A stretch of 64,000 nt of DNA from positions 12,968,001 to 13,032,000 of the forward strand of contig CM072878.1 of assembly GCA_036937835.1 (NCBI GenBank), read 5' to 3'. Position numbers and translations under genes: made by a program. Each line of letters opens with the position of its first letter. Position 1 is the first letter of the stretch. This DNA is from Pampus argenteus. Its lineage: Eukaryota > Chordata > Actinopteri > Scombriformes > Stromateidae. This document shows, one piece after another, positions 63,721 to 64,000 of this stretch. Under the pieces are notes generated by a model. The model did not search any database and was not told where the DNA came from. It was given only the letters and a program-made list of their open reading frames with translations.

Positions 63721-64000
63721 GAAAATATATTGAAATGAAACTTAAGCGAGAAGTTTAGAGGGAAATTCACTATTTGATGACACTGTTAACTCAGACGAGT
63801 GAGACGTGACCCCGACTACACACGGGTTTTTGTAGGATGGTTTAATCTTTAACAATGTGATGCATTTTAAAAGCTTGTTATAGCATCCGTTGCATCAAAT
63901 CTTCATCTGAAAATGAACTAAAAGTCCCTGTCCCTGGGAGTATAAAGTAGCATTAAAAGTAAATACTTCAAAACTATCTTAACTAAGTAAATATATCCTT
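63721..64000. other. Window end, nothing identified
   Basis: No coding frame or repeat recognised in the final stretch. It may belong to the 5' intron of the tmem265-like gene. Confidence 0.4.

Overview
This window is nuclear DNA from a ray-finned (teleost) fish. The genes are split by GT-AG introns, intergenic DNA is AT-rich and full of microsatellites, and the dispersed repeats are of well-known fish types (a LINE 3' tail ending in TTGACT repeats, a second LINE-type tail, a Tc1/mariner remnant, a hAT-like MITE). The gene content matches human 17q24-q25 (KCNJ16/KCNJ2, MAP2K6, BTBD17, GPRC5C, CCDC137, PDE6G, TSPAN10).

Layout, left to right: the 3' end of an inward-rectifier channel gene, best read as kcnj16 (+, to 265); kcnj2/Kir2.1 (+, coding in one exon, 3412-4731, with a probable 5' exon and promoter near 946-1186 and a poly(A) signal at 6749); about 14 kb without genes (6.8-20.9 kb); map2k6/MKK6 (-, 12 coding exons, 23149-31136); btbd17 (-, 3 exons, 33295-36438); gprc5c (+, 3 coding exons, 40714-42837); ccdc137 (-, 6 exons, 46326-49224); pde6g (+, 3 coding exons, 51518-52011); tspan10 (-, 3 exons or 2 if a stop-free intron is retained, 52894-54126); a small secreted-protein gene I do not recognise (+, 57876-59090); and a tmem265-like two-helix membrane protein gene (-, 62865-63457). 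All exon joins below were made by reading splice sites and checking phase by hand.

The genes form no operon or pathway. They are a conserved vertebrate neighbourhood: two K+ channel genes, a p38 pathway kinase, a secreted BTB/BACK protein, an orphan receptor, a nucleolar protein, and an eye-related convergent pair (pde6g and tspan10). Relative to human, the kcnj16-kcnj2 pair is flipped with respect to map2k6, and genes several megabases apart in human are packed together. I found no CRISPR array, phage, integron or other prokaryote-like system, and no tRNA or rRNA gene. The least explained items are the unrecognised secreted gene, the stop-free tspan10 intron, two minus-strand open frames at 54.7-55.5 kb, and possible RFX and CRX sites upstream of btbd17 and pde6g.
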